Shown: positions 6,910 through 15,178 of the stretch, in pieces | Layout: each line of letters begins with the position of its first letter | Position numbering within the stretch: position 1 is the stretch's first letter | Notes under the pieces: model-generated | Seen by the model: only the letters and a program-made list of their open reading frames with translations | Told to the model about the DNA's origin: nothing | The model's database searches: none | From: CBDTTM01 sp965363355 | GTDB lineage: Bacteria; Bacillota; Negativicutes; Selenomonadales; Selenomonadaceae | DNA length: 23,086 bases | Reading direction: 5' to 3' | NCBI GenBank assembly: GCA_965363355.1 | Contig: CBDTTM010000019.1 | Location: 1 to 23,086, forward strand | Position numbers and translations under genes: made by a program

Positions 6910-8139
6910 GTGAACCACCATTATATTACTAAAGACAGCCCTTCATACTGGCCGACGATTGCGTCGCTTTTTCTCGGCAGTTTCGTGACCTTTGCCCTCT
7001 TATACTGTTTCCAGCCACTCATTCCAATCTTCTCTGCTGCTTACGATATAACGCCGGCCATGGCCAGCCTTTCGATATCGCTCACTACAGGCGCTTTGGC
7101 TATTGCCATTTTGTTCACTTCTTCTCTATCGGATTTAAAGGGCCGTAAGTCGCTCATGACGATTTCCATCGTCGGCTCCACCTTGGTCACCTTGTTGATT
7201 CCCTTCATTCAAAATTTTTATCTACTGCTTTTTTGCCGCATAATCCAGGGTGTTCTCATTGCTGGTTATCCAGCGATTGCCATGACCTACATCCAAGAAG
7301 AATTTGACCCGGCGATTACCAGTACAGTAATGGGTATTTTTATCAGCGGCAACTCGATTGGCGGACTGCTCGGACGGCTTATCGTCAGCACAGTTGCCGA
7401 CCTTTATTCTTGGCAAGCTGCGATTGGCTGCATCGGCTTGGTTTGCACCGCGATAAGCCTATGGTTCTACTTGAAATTACCAACTTCACAAAATTTCATC
7501 GCCAAACGGACCTCTTGCCGTGATCTCATCGGCCGATTTGTTGAAAATTTACGTTGTTTTGAGCTCATCTGCTTTTATCTGATCGGCTTTTGCCTTATGG
7601 GAAGTTTCGTCACGCTTTACAACTACATTGAATACCCTTTGATTGCACCGCCATATTCCCTAAGTCAGACACTTGTAGGATTCATTTTCGTCATCTATCT
7701 TTGCGGCACATTCAGCTCCGCTTTCATGGGCAGGCTTGCCGATTCCCACGGCGCCGAAAAAATTCTCTTATTTTCTTTGATTTTGATGCTCGTCGGTGTA
7801 CTCATCACCATCAGCCTGCCTTTGAGCCTCAAGATTTTTGGCATAGCAGTCTTCACCTTTGGTTTTTTTGGCAGCCATTCCATTGCCAGCAGCTGCGTTG
7901 TCAAAGTCCGTCCTTCTGGCAAAGTCCAATCCTCGGCTCTTTATCTGCTATTTTATTATGCAGGTTCAAGCCTCATCGGTGCCTTAGGAGGAAAGTTCCT
8001 GCTTTGGCTTGGCTGGAATGGTGTTGCTTTCCTCATTGCCATCGTCCTCTGCGCAGCTATGGCTATTTCTCTACTGCTCTTATTTCGTCAAAAGAAGACA
8101 CATGCGCTCTCCGCTGCCTTTGCCAAAGCGGCCAAATAA
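6910..8139 (+). CDS. MFS transporter, DHA1/YnfM-like
   Basis: A 409-residue inner-membrane transporter with the usual 12 hydrophobic segments. The loop after helix 2 has motif A as SDLKGRKSLM, and the second half repeats it as ADSHGAEKIL. The sequence GVLIAGYPAIAMTYIQEEF resembles the YnfM/arabinose-efflux-like branch of the drug:H+ antiporter-1 family. Export of a small organic compound by proton exchange is the likely role; the substrate is not evident. Translation starts at a GTG (6910-6912) behind AAAGGA, with somewhat long 9-10 bp spacing. It is transcribed divergently from a LysR gene that probably regulates it and ends at a strong bidirectional terminator. Confidence 0.88.
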   Translation: MNHHYITKDSPSYWPTIASLFLGSFVTFALLYCFQPLIPIFSAAYDITPAMASLSISLTTGALAIAILFTSSLSDLKGRKSLMTISIVGSTLVTLLIPFIQNFYLLLFCRIIQGVLIAGYPAIAMTYIQEEFDPAITSTVMGIFISGNSIGGLLGRLIVSTVADLYSWQAAIGCIGLVCTAISLWFYLKLPTSQNFIAKRTSCRDLIGRFVENLRCFELICFYLIGFCLMGSFVTLYNYIEYPLIAPPYSLSQTLVGFIFVIYLCGTFSSAFMGRLADSHGAEKILLFSLILMLVGVLITISLPLSLKIFGIAVFTFGFFGSHSIASSCVVKVRPSGKVQSSALYLLFYYAGSSLIGALGGKFLLWLGWNGVAFLIAIVLCAAMAISLLLLFRQKKTHALSAAFAKAAK

Positions 8140-8140
8140 A

Positions 8141-8190
8141 TATAACACAAAAATCGCCCAGAATTATATCTGGACGATTTTTGTGTTATA
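8141..8190. terminator. bidirectional Rho-independent terminator
   Basis: Two 22-nt arms (8141-8162 and 8169-8190) pair with a single mismatch around a 6-nt loop. The stem core CCAGA/TCTGG is followed on each strand by ATTTTTGTG, so the structure can end both the MFS transcript and the convergent nucleoside operon, whose last stop codon lies at 8214. Confidence 0.92.
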
Positions 8191-8213
8191 AGAAGCTTAT
8201 TATTTTTCTAAAA

Positions 8214-9542
8214 TCACTGATCGTAACGTTCTACACCAGTTGCCGTGATGCGAGCAAAAATCAATGGTTTTTCGTCTGGCATCTGCCCACCGATTTCAAG
8301 TGCCTCTTGATAAAGAGCCTCAGCTGATTTTAGGCTTTCCTCTTTTGACGTAAAGAATCTTGCGAGTGCCTCGCCTTTTTTGACATAATCACCTGTTTTT
8401 TTGAGCATAATGATTCCTGCCGAAAAATCGATCGGCGCATCTTTGATTTCACGGCCAGCGCCGAGGATCACCGATGCGATTCCGCATTTTTCCGTATTCA
8501 TATGCGAAATATATCCTTCTTTTTGCGCCGTAATCGTTTCTTCATAAGGAGCCTTCGCGAAATTTTCTACGTTTTTCAAAACAGAAACATCGCCGCCTTG
8601 CGCTTCAACCATGGCAACGAGCTTGGCAAAAGCCGAGCCGTCGGCGATTGCTTTGGCTGCAAGTTTACGACATTCTGCCAAAGTTCCCATTTGCGATAAA
8701 TAGAGCATGTTCGCTGCAATTTCCACGCTTTCACTCGTGAGATCTTCCGGGCCTTCACCTTGCAATGTCTTGACGACTTCAATGATTTCGAGTGAATTGC
8801 CGATGGCATGACCAAGTGGAATATCCATATCGGTAATGAGCGCAACCGTCTTTCTATCATTGCCTTCACCGATGGCAACCATTTTTTGCGCGAGCTCGAT
8901 GCTGTCTTCAACGGTCTTCATAAAAGCGCCGCTGCCAGTCTTGACATCGAGCAAAATCGCATCACTGCCAGCCGCCAATTTTTTACTCATAATGGAAGAG
9001 GCAATCAAAGGAATCGATTCCACGGTAGCCGTTACATCACGAAGTGCGTAGAGTTTTTTGTCCGCCGGCGCAAGCTCACCACTTTGTCCAATGACCGACA
9101 CGCCATGCGTATTGACGATATCAAAGAATTTTTCTTCCGCAATAGCCGTCTGCATATTTGGTATGGCTTCCATCTTGTCGACCGTTCCACCGGTATGGCC
9201 CAGTCCTCGTCCGCTCATCTTAGCGACTTTACCACCGCATGCTGCAACGATTGGTGCGACGATCAGCGTCGTCTTGTCACCGACGCCGCCCGTGCTGTGC
9301 TTATCGACTTTGATTCCAGCGATCGAAGACAAGTCGATCATGTCGCCAGAATGTGCCATGCACAGTGTCATAATCGAAAGTTCTTCATCGCTCATGCCCT
9401 GAAAATAAATCGCCATGAGCATTGAGCTCATCTGATAATCCGGTATACTGCCTTTCACGTAGCCGTCAATCATATATTCGATTTCGGCTTTTGTCAACTC
9501 GCCGCCATTGCGTTTTTTCATGATAATATCATACATTCTCAT
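8214..9542 (-). CDS. pdp: pyrimidine-nucleoside phosphorylase
   Basis: A 442-residue cytoplasmic enzyme that splits uridine, deoxyuridine and thymidine with phosphate, giving the base and (deoxy)ribose-1-phosphate. Hallmarks of the nucleoside phosphorylase II family are present: the phosphate-binding segment DKHSTGGVGDKTTL, SGRGLGHTGGTVDKMEAIPN and ALRDVTATVESIPLIASSIM. The sequence follows Bacillus Pdp closely from MRMYDIIMKKRNGGELT onward, so Pdp is favoured over strict thymidine phosphorylase DeoA. The start at 9542 has GGAGG about 10 bp upstream; an ATG two codons on is equally possible. It is the last gene of the operon, 29 bp after deoB, which takes its pentose-1-phosphate product. Confidence 0.93.
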   Translation of the reverse strand: MRMYDIIMKKRNGGELTKAEIEYMIDGYVKGSIPDYQMSSMLMAIYFQGMSDEELSIMTLCMAHSGDMIDLSSIAGIKVDKHSTGGVGDKTTLIVAPIVAACGGKVAKMSGRGLGHTGGTVDKMEAIPNMQTAIAEEKFFDIVNTHGVSVIGQSGELAPADKKLYALRDVTATVESIPLIASSIMSKKLAAGSDAILLDVKTGSGAFMKTVEDSIELAQKMVAIGEGNDRKTVALITDMDIPLGHAIGNSLEIIEVVKTLQGEGPEDLTSESVEIAANMLYLSQMGTLAECRKLAAKAIADGSAFAKLVAMVEAQGGDVSVLKNVENFAKAPYEETITAQKEGYISHMNTEKCGIASVILGAGREIKDAPIDFSAGIIMLKKTGDYVKKGEALARFFTSKEESLKSAEALYQEALEIGGQMPDEKPLIFARITATGVERYDQ

Positions 9543-9571
9543 ATGGAAAGCGCCTCCTCATCGTATCATCG

Positions 9572-10744
9572 TTATTTACAAATTTTTGCCTTGAAGCTTT
9601 CGCCGTACGTATCGATTGGCAGATCGAACATATCTAAAACAGTTGCTGAAATATTGGCAAAGGTCGGAGCTGTCTTCAAATCCGTACCCGCTGCGATTGC
9701 CTTTCCATAAACAAGATACGGCACATATTCGCGCGTATGATCTGTCCCTGGTGCTCCGGGATCGCAGCCATGGTCTGCCGTAATCATCAATACATCATCG
9801 TCTTTCATGTTTGCCATGAATTCTTCTAACTGTACATCAAAATCCGTCATTGCCTGCGCATACCCGTCGATATCGCGGCGATGCCCATATTTCATATCAA
9901 AATCAACAAGATTGATGAAGCACAGTCCCGTAAAATCTTCTTGCAGGCATTTTATCGCTTGATTCATCCCATCGGTATTTCCATTGATCGGGATGTGTTT
10001 TTGTACGCCGCGTGCGGCAAAAATATCAGAGATTTTCCCGACGCCAATCGTATCGAACCCAGCCTTAGTCAAGCTGTCAAGCATGGTATTTGCCGGAGGT
10101 TCCATCGAAAAATCATGGCGGCGTGACGTGCGTTCAAAATTGGGGTATGCACCATCATAAGGCCGAGCAATGACGCGCCCGACACCCCACTCACCCACAA
10201 GGATTTCTCTTGCCTTACGACAATAATCATAAAGTTCTTCTGGCGAAACCATCGACTCATGCGCCGCAATCTGCAGTACGCTATCAGCTGATGTGTAGAC
10301 AATAAGTGCCCCCGTATCGAGTTGCTGCTGACCATAATCGTCAATGACTGCCGTGCCCGAATACGGCTTATTGCAGATGATTTTACGGCCAAAGGCTGCT
10401 TCCAGTTTTTCAATCAAAGGAGCCGGAAAGCCCTCGGGAAATGTCGGCAATGGACTTGCCGAATAAATCCCGGCAATTTCCCAGTGCCCAATCGTCGTAT
10501 CCTTGCCCTTCGAACTTTCCTGCAATCGTGCAAATGATGCAAGCGGTTCTAGGGCCTTTTCACCGCACTCTACGCCTTCGATATTAAAAAGTCCTAACCT
10601 TGCCAAATTCTTTGTCGCAAAACGATCTGACTTAGCAATGCTGCCCAGCGTATTGCAGACTCCATCCCCATATTCAGCCGCATCTGGCTCCTGACCGATT
10701 CCCATACTATCGAGAACAACCAGAAATACTCTCTTGATTTTCAT
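9572..10744 (-). CDS. deoB: phosphopentomutase
   Basis: A 390-residue cytoplasmic enzyme converting ribose-1-phosphate and deoxyribose-1-phosphate to the 5-phosphates. It belongs to the alkaline phosphatase superfamily, and the manganese-binding residues are visible: Asp12 in VVLDSMGIG, ITADHGCDP, and TDHTREYVPYLVYG near the C terminus. GKDTTIGHWEIAG carries the catalytic threonine region. The length matches the family (about 390). The start follows GGGAGG. It sits between the purine permease (88 bp upstream) and pdp (29 bp downstream) and joins both phosphorylases to central metabolism. Deoxyribose-phosphate aldolase (deoC), the next step for deoxynucleosides, is not in the window. Confidence 0.96.
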   Translation of the reverse strand: MKIKRVFLVVLDSMGIGQEPDAAEYGDGVCNTLGSIAKSDRFATKNLARLGLFNIEGVECGEKALEPLASFARLQESSKGKDTTIGHWEIAGIYSASPLPTFPEGFPAPLIEKLEAAFGRKIICNKPYSGTAVIDDYGQQQLDTGALIVYTSADSVLQIAAHESMVSPEELYDYCRKAREILVGEWGVGRVIARPYDGAYPNFERTSRRHDFSMEPPANTMLDSLTKAGFDTIGVGKISDIFAARGVQKHIPINGNTDGMNQAIKCLQEDFTGLCFINLVDFDMKYGHRRDIDGYAQAMTDFDVQLEEFMANMKDDDVLMITADHGCDPGAPGTDHTREYVPYLVYGKAIAAGTDLKTAPTFANISATVLDMFDLPIDTYGESFKAKICK

Positions 10745-10832
10745 ATTTCTCTACCTCCCCTGACATTCAATTGACTTTAAAGTCTTTCTCGTTCAACTAT
10801 TCTACGCCAAACAGCCTCGTCCTTTAAATGTT

Positions 10833-12140
10833 TCAAACGATTGTATTACAAACTAGATCCAAGATAAATAGCAGTGCCAAAACATAGCATAATGGATGCA
10901 TACCTTGGAGCCGTCCCGAAAAAATCTTGAGCAGCGGATAACTGGCAAAACCAAATGCCAACCCGCTTGAAATACTGCCCGTAAGCGGTATCAACACGAT
11001 GATCAAAAACGCCGGGAACCATTCACTAAAATCATCAAAGGGAATGTGCTGCAATTGCTGCATCATGATCGCACCTGTGATGATGATGACTGGCGCCACC
11101 GCCGCCGATGGAACATACGACAATAGTGGAATGAAAAATAGCGACAGTGCAAACAAAATCCCTGCCGTTAGCGCCGTGATTCCCGTGCGCCCGCCACTGC
11201 CGATACCGGCCGCGCTTTCTGCGGCGACAACCGTCGGGCTCGTGCCAAAAAAGCCCGACAGAAAGCTCGTGATCGCCGATACAGCAAATGTTTTTTTGAA
11301 TTTCGTCTGATCTTCCAGCAAGCCTTCAATGATGCCCATCGATTCAAAGACCAAGATCATCGTCATCGAAAACACGGCCAAAACAAAAGGTATCGATGCC
11401 ATCCGGGAAAAATCAGCTGCACCCAAAAGCTGTCCGTAGCGGCTGATATTCCCGAGTTCAACAGTTGGCATCGAAGCCTGCGGCAAACCCAGCAAATAAT
11501 TCATCAAACTGATGATGAGAATTCCCAGAAAAAATCCGCCAGGAACTTTTCTCACATAAAAAGCCAAGCTCAGTACCAAGCCAAACAGGGCGAGCAACGT
11601 CTCGGGATTCTGCAAAGATCCGAGCGTCAATATAGACGCATCCCCTGCGGTGATAAGCCCCGCTTTCTCTAGTCCGATTTCAACCAAAAACAAACCGATT
11701 CCCGCTGTGATACCGACTTTAAGCGACCCAGGCACAGCTTTCGCCAAAAGCGAAGACAAACGTGTCATGGCGACGATCACATAAATCAAGCTGGCACAAA
11801 GCGATACCGCAATCGCCTCCTGCCAAGTCCGTCCCATATTTACAACCACGGTATAGGTAAAAAACGCATTGACGCCCATTCCTGGCGTCAGGACAAGCGG
11901 CGCATCGGCAAATATGCCAACCAACAAACAACCGATGACCGAAACAAAAACCGTAGCAAAAACGCTTAAATCAGCTGGTATCCCCGCATCTGCCAAAATC
12001 ATCGGATTGACGATGATGATATACGAAATCGTGAAAAATGCTGTGATTCCGGCAATGATTTCGCGTTTCAATGCCTCTTTATCCTGAAAGGCGGCGACGA
12101 TTGAATCGCCCGTCTCTCTTTTATTTTTCAATAAATCCAT
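10833..12140 (-). CDS. NCS2-family purine base permease (PbuG/AzgA-like)
   Basis: A 435-residue inner-membrane permease of the nucleobase-cation symporter-2 family, in the AzgA/PbuG branch for adenine, guanine and hypoxanthine. Features include the N-terminal EIIAGITAFFTISYIIIVNP, VLTPGMGVNAFFTY, and the conserved helix-10 segment FGTSPTVVAAESAAGIGSGG. The start at 12140 follows AAGTGGGG with about 4 bp spacing; the frame stays open further 5' into the nucleoside transporter gene, which is not used. It is the third gene of the operon, 28 bp after the nupC-type gene. It would import or release purine bases that DeoD uses or produces. The exact substrate is uncertain. Confidence 0.9.
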   Translation of the reverse strand: MDLLKNKRETGDSIVAAFQDKEALKREIIAGITAFFTISYIIIVNPMILADAGIPADLSVFATVFVSVIGCLLVGIFADAPLVLTPGMGVNAFFTYTVVVNMGRTWQEAIAVSLCASLIYVIVAMTRLSSLLAKAVPGSLKVGITAGIGLFLVEIGLEKAGLITAGDASILTLGSLQNPETLLALFGLVLSLAFYVRKVPGGFFLGILIISLMNYLLGLPQASMPTVELGNISRYGQLLGAADFSRMASIPFVLAVFSMTMILVFESMGIIEGLLEDQTKFKKTFAVSAITSFLSGFFGTSPTVVAAESAAGIGSGGRTGITALTAGILFALSLFFIPLLSYVPSAAVAPVIIITGAIMMQQLQHIPFDDFSEWFPAFLIIVLIPLTGSISSGLAFGFASYPLLKIFSGRLQGMHPLCYVLALLFILDLVCNTIV

Positions 12141-12168
12141 GTAACCCCACTTTCTCGATAAAACAAAC

Positions 12169-13380
12169 TTACCAGACAAACAATCCCACGATGCCCGCAG
12201 ACAGCAAAGATACCAAAATACCTGAAAGCAGCAGATATCCGACATTTTTTGCAATGACTTCGTTTTTCTCTTCGCTGACAAGCCCTTTGAACGCGCCAAT
12301 AATCATGCCGATCGTCGAAAAATTGGCAAAAGAAGTAATGAACACCGTAAGAATCGCCTGAAAATGCGGGCTAAACGTATCCATAATCGGGCCAACGCCA
12401 ATCATGACAACGAATTCATTCATGACCAATTTAGTTCCCATATACTGGGCGAATTGGAACGCTTCCGGACTCGGTAAACCCATGAGCCAAGCAAACGGAA
12501 ACATAACCGTTCCTAAAATATGGCTAAGCGTAAGCCAAGGGTTAATGAGCATCAATAGCTTATCAACCAAAGCAGCCAAAGCGACAAAAGCGATGACATT
12601 AGCCAAGATAATAAGGATCAAGCGACCGGCACCCAAAATAGAGTTGCCCAAAAACGAAAAGAATGGTTCTTTCCCTTTGCCATCGCGATCGCTGGTACTG
12701 CCAATTTTGGCAATCGTATCTTCCTCTGGCAGAACCTTCACCGGATTTAAGATATTCGTCACAACGATCGCATTGATGATGTTGAGTGGAATCGCTGTCA
12801 ATATATATTCACCCGGCATCATTTTGGTATAAGCCCCAACCATTGCAGCAGTAATACAGCTCATCGACATCATTGCCAAGGTCAGGCTGCGTTCTACGCG
12901 CATCTGCTTGAGCTGCAAGCTCGAAACTGCCAAAGCCTCTGTATTGCCAAGAAACATCATTTCTACAGCAAAAAAAGATTCAAATTTCGGCTGTCCGCTG
13001 ATAAAGGAGAGCACCCGGCCAATCGCCTTGATGACTCTCGGCAAAATCCCAACATACGTAAGGATATCAAACATCGGTACAACCAATAGGATTGGCAGCA
13101 ATGCCGCCGTAACAAAATCCATATTCTGAACATGGACCCAGCTTGGCAGCGCAAACTCAATGCCGACATATGCTACATCCACTAACCAGACAAACCCACT
13201 CGCAGCGGCCTGTACGATTCCCCGGCCAATCGGGAATTGCGTGAGAAACCACGCCAAAATAAAATTGATTGCCGTCAAAATCACTACCGAGCGCCAATTG
13301 ATTTCCTTTTTTTTCTTTGAAAAAAGCACTGCAATTCCCAGAAAAACAAAAACCCCTATTATATTAACGAGCAGATACAT
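12169..13380 (-). CDS. concentrative nucleoside transporter (NupC family)
   Basis: A 403-residue inner-membrane nucleoside symporter of the CNT family. The N-terminal helices are followed by the core: LLPILLVVPMFDILTYVG, FFAVEMMFLGNTEALAVSS and NEFVVMIGVGPIMDTFSPHFQAI, with nucleoside-contacting residues in the GNTE and NEFV segments typical of the family. The protein is of normal length for bacterial NupC. The ribosome binding site AAGGGA lies about 10 bp from the start. It is second in the operon, 47 bp after deoD, and probably supplies nucleosides to both phosphorylases. Whether it prefers pyrimidine or purine nucleosides cannot be read here. Confidence 0.92.
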   Translation of the reverse strand: MYLLVNIIGVFVFLGIAVLFSKKKKEINWRSVVILTAINFILAWFLTQFPIGRGIVQAAASGFVWLVDVAYVGIEFALPSWVHVQNMDFVTAALLPILLVVPMFDILTYVGILPRVIKAIGRVLSFISGQPKFESFFAVEMMFLGNTEALAVSSLQLKQMRVERSLTLAMMSMSCITAAMVGAYTKMMPGEYILTAIPLNIINAIVVTNILNPVKVLPEEDTIAKIGSTSDRDGKGKEPFFSFLGNSILGAGRLILIILANVIAFVALAALVDKLLMLINPWLTLSHILGTVMFPFAWLMGLPSPEAFQFAQYMGTKLVMNEFVVMIGVGPIMDTFSPHFQAILTVFITSFANFSTIGMIIGAFKGLVSEEKNEVIAKNVGYLLLSGILVSLLSAGIVGLFVW

Positions 13381-13427
13381 CTTCCGCCATCCCTTCTCTA
13401 CGTTGCATTTTTTTTGTCATGGTTTTT

Positions 13428-14138
13428 TTATTCTGCCTGAATCGCTGTTTCTAGAGCGATTTCAATCATATCATTGAACGATGTCTGTCTTTCTTCTGCC
13501 GTTGCTGATTCACCGGTCACCAAATTATCGCTTGCCGTCAAAATTGCCAAAGCTTTTACATGGTATTTTGCTGCCAGCATATAAAGAGCTGCTGCTTCCA
13601 TTTCCGTAGCCATGACCCCGTAATCAACGAGCTTTTGTCTATCCATTTCATCATTATAGAAACGATCTTCGGATAAAAGATTGCCCACTCTGACTGGAAT
13701 ATTCTTTGTCTTTGCATTTTCATAAGCTGCATGTAATAAGGAAAAGTCTGCTAGCGGCGCATAATACATGCCACTGCCAAAGGTATTTTGAATAATGCCT
13801 GAGTCCGTCGTCGTTCCTTGAGCCAAGAGTACATCGCGAATATGGACATCCGGGCTCATTCCGCCGCAGGTTCCAACGCGCAGCAAGGTCTTGCAGCCAT
13901 AGTCACGAATGAGCTCATTGACATAGATTGAAATCGATGGCATCCCCATGCCCGTTCCTTGCACAGATATTTTCTGGCCTTTATACGTGCCAGTATAACC
14001 GAATGCATTGCGGATTGAATTGTAACATACAGCTCCCTCCAAAAATGTTTCGGCAATGTACTTGGCACGAAGCGGATCTCCTGGCAATAGGATGCGTTCT
14101 GCAATTTCTCCCTTTGCCGCTGCAATATGTGTACTCAT
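13428..14138 (-). CDS. deoD: purine-nucleoside phosphorylase, DeoD type
   Basis: A 236-residue cytoplasmic enzyme that splits purine ribo- and deoxyribonucleosides with phosphate. It matches the hexameric DeoD type (about 235-240 residues), with HIAAAKGEIAERILLPGDP, RNAFGYTGTYKG, TGMGMPSISIYVNEL, LRVGTCGG (phosphate-binding arginine) and MATEMEAAALY (ribose-binding Met-Glu). The catalytic aspartate lies in LTASDNLVTGE. The start follows AGAGGG. It is the first gene of the five-gene nucleoside operon and is divergent from a Crp/Fnr-type regulator, with a long dyad in the 218-bp gap. Confidence 0.96.
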   Translation of the reverse strand: MSTHIAAAKGEIAERILLPGDPLRAKYIAETFLEGAVCYNSIRNAFGYTGTYKGQKISVQGTGMGMPSISIYVNELIRDYGCKTLLRVGTCGGMSPDVHIRDVLLAQGTTTDSGIIQNTFGSGMYYAPLADFSLLHAAYENAKTKNIPVRVGNLLSEDRFYNDEMDRQKLVDYGVMATEMEAAALYMLAAKYHVKALAILTASDNLVTGESATAEERQTSFNDMIEIALETAIQAE

Positions 14139-14192
14139 AAAATACGCCCTCTTTCTCCCTTTAATTTGATTTTTGCTATCTTGAAAATTTAT

Positions 14193-14259
14193 CAGAATAT
14201 TTCTGTATGACTTATTCTACTTAAAATCGCGCTGGCAAAAAAGGTCATATGTCCTTTTT
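14193..14259 (-). promoter_or_regulatory. candidate class II Crp-type activator site and promoter of the deo operon
   Basis: A 22-bp dyad (14238-14259) has arms AAAAAGG and CCTTTTT around CATATG, broken only by one T on each side. On the minus strand a TAGAAT -10 box lies at 14214-14219 with no consensus -35. The inferred transcription start near 14207 puts the dyad centre (14248.5) about 41.5 bp upstream, the position used by class II Crp-family activators. A second small dyad, CAGAA-TAT-TTCTG (14193-14205), covers the start region. Confidence 0.6.
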
Positions 14260-14307
14260 GTTAAAACTATCCTCCTAAAAACGTAATCAATCGCCCCCAC
14301 TATCGCC

Positions 14308-14336
14308 TTGACAAAAAAACTTCTTTTTTCAATAAT
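14308..14336 (+). promoter_or_regulatory. sigma-A promoter of the Crp/Fnr-type gene
   Basis: TTGACA (14308-14313) and AATAAT (14331-14336) are separated by 17 bp. The inferred start near 14343 leaves a leader of about 14 nt that just includes AAAGGA before the ATG at 14357. Confidence 0.65.
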
Positions 14337-14356
14337 GGAGGAAAGGATGATGTATT

Positions 14357-15019
14357 ATGATTGACCTAATCGGAAACCTGCCGCCGAAAATCCGACAGAA
14401 ACTAGTCCACAAACACGTAGATACCGGTGAACTCGTTGTCACCAAAGGAGAGAGCGCCGACAAAATCTATATTTTGCTCAAAGGCTCCGTTCGAGCTATC
14501 AACGAGTTCACGAACGGTCAGCGTTATAGCTTTGGCCGCATCGACCCACCGGATTTTATCGGTGATCTGGAATTTCTTGCCGAAGCACCTTTTTACGCAA
14601 CCAATATCGAGGCGCGCGTCCCCTGCACGTTGGTGTCAATGAAAATCGAAACCCTCTGGGAATGGATTGATTTTGACCCATCTTTGCTGCGCCGGCTAGC
14701 CCGCGACCTCGCCCAGAAAATGTACCCAACTTCAAACAACAGCGGCATCGTCAAATTTCTTTCCAGCGAACAAAATCTCCACCTCTACCTTATGCAGACC
14801 TATGAAGCTGCCTATGAAACCAAATCTGCTCCTGAAAACCCATTAAAAATCAATGCAACAAGGCAGCGCATAGCCGATCACATTGGCATGAGCGTCAAAA
14901 CTGTCAATCGCTGCATAAAAAAACTCAAAGAAAACGATTTGATCAGTATAAAAAGAGGCAAACTCTTTTTATCAACCGACCAGTATATCAAGTTATTAGA
15001 AATTCAACAGCATGCTTAA
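14357..15019 (+). CDS. Crp/Fnr-family transcriptional regulator
   Basis: A 220-residue regulator with an N-terminal cyclic-nucleotide-binding-like beta barrel (about residues 15-100), a dimer helix (about 107-125) and a C-terminal winged helix-turn-helix (about 168-205: TRQRIADHIGMSVKTVNRCIKKL). In the pocket loop, FIGDLEFLAEAPFYATNIEA, the Arg-Ser pair that holds cAMP in E. coli CRP is replaced by Tyr80-Ala81 and the pocket Glu by Asp70, so cAMP is unlikely to be the ligand. No Fnr-type cysteine cluster is present. The layout recalls E. coli YeiL, which also lies next to nucleoside-use genes. Its divergent position and the dyad at about -41.5 suggest that it activates the deo operon. Confidence 0.88.
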   Translation: MIDLIGNLPPKIRQKLVHKHVDTGELVVTKGESADKIYILLKGSVRAINEFTNGQRYSFGRIDPPDFIGDLEFLAEAPFYATNIEARVPCTLVSMKIETLWEWIDFDPSLLRRLARDLAQKMYPTSNNSGIVKFLSSEQNLHLYLMQTYEAAYETKSAPENPLKINATRQRIADHIGMSVKTVNRCIKKLKENDLISIKRGKLFLSTDQYIKLLEIQQHA

Positions 15020-15060
15020 AACAGGCAGGATCATCCACTTCGATCCTGCCTGTTTTATTT
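15018..15060 (+). terminator. Rho-independent terminator of the Crp/Fnr-type gene
   Basis: A perfect 15-bp stem (15018-15032 with 15042-15056, GC-rich centre CAGGCAGGATC) encloses a 9-nt loop and ends in TTTTATTTG. It overlaps the stop codon of the regulator gene. Confidence 0.95.
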
Positions 15061-15061
15061 G

Positions 15062-15089
15062 TTAAATTTTGGTTATTTTATCGTAAACC
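15062..15089 (+). promoter_or_regulatory. weak Pho-box-like repeats upstream of the phosphodiesterase gene
   Basis: TTAAAT, TTATTT and TAAACC begin at 15062, 15073 and 15084, an 11-bp period with 5-bp gaps. Each matches the Bacillus PhoP repeat TTAACA at only 3-4 of 6 bases, and the region is AT-rich, so this is weak and rests mainly on the link to the ugp operon. Confidence 0.25.
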
Positions 15090-15178
15090 ATCGCATTTTC
15101 TCGAGGAAAACCACATTATAAGGCGAAGTAAATACATAATACCTATGGGTTTCCAAACAACAGAAAGGATGATTTTAC

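Noticed and set aside
7701..8327. 208-codon plus-strand frame overlapping the end of the MFS gene
   Set aside because: It is a shifted frame of the transporter that runs through the terminator and into antisense of pdp; its composition is not protein-like.
8808..9425. Long open frame on the plus strand opposite pdp (205 codons)
   Set aside because: It lies wholly antisense to a strongly conserved enzyme, its translation resembles no protein family, and it has no convincing binding site.
10773..10784. Palindrome GACTTTAAAGTC between the purine permease and deoB genes
   Set aside because: It is perfect but short, has no T run and no promoter at the right distance; a chance occurrence or minor internal site cannot be told apart.
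12141..12299. N-terminal extension of the NCS2 permease
   Set aside because: The added 53 residues overlap the nucleoside transporter gene, match no permease sequence, and the ATG at 12140 has its own binding site.
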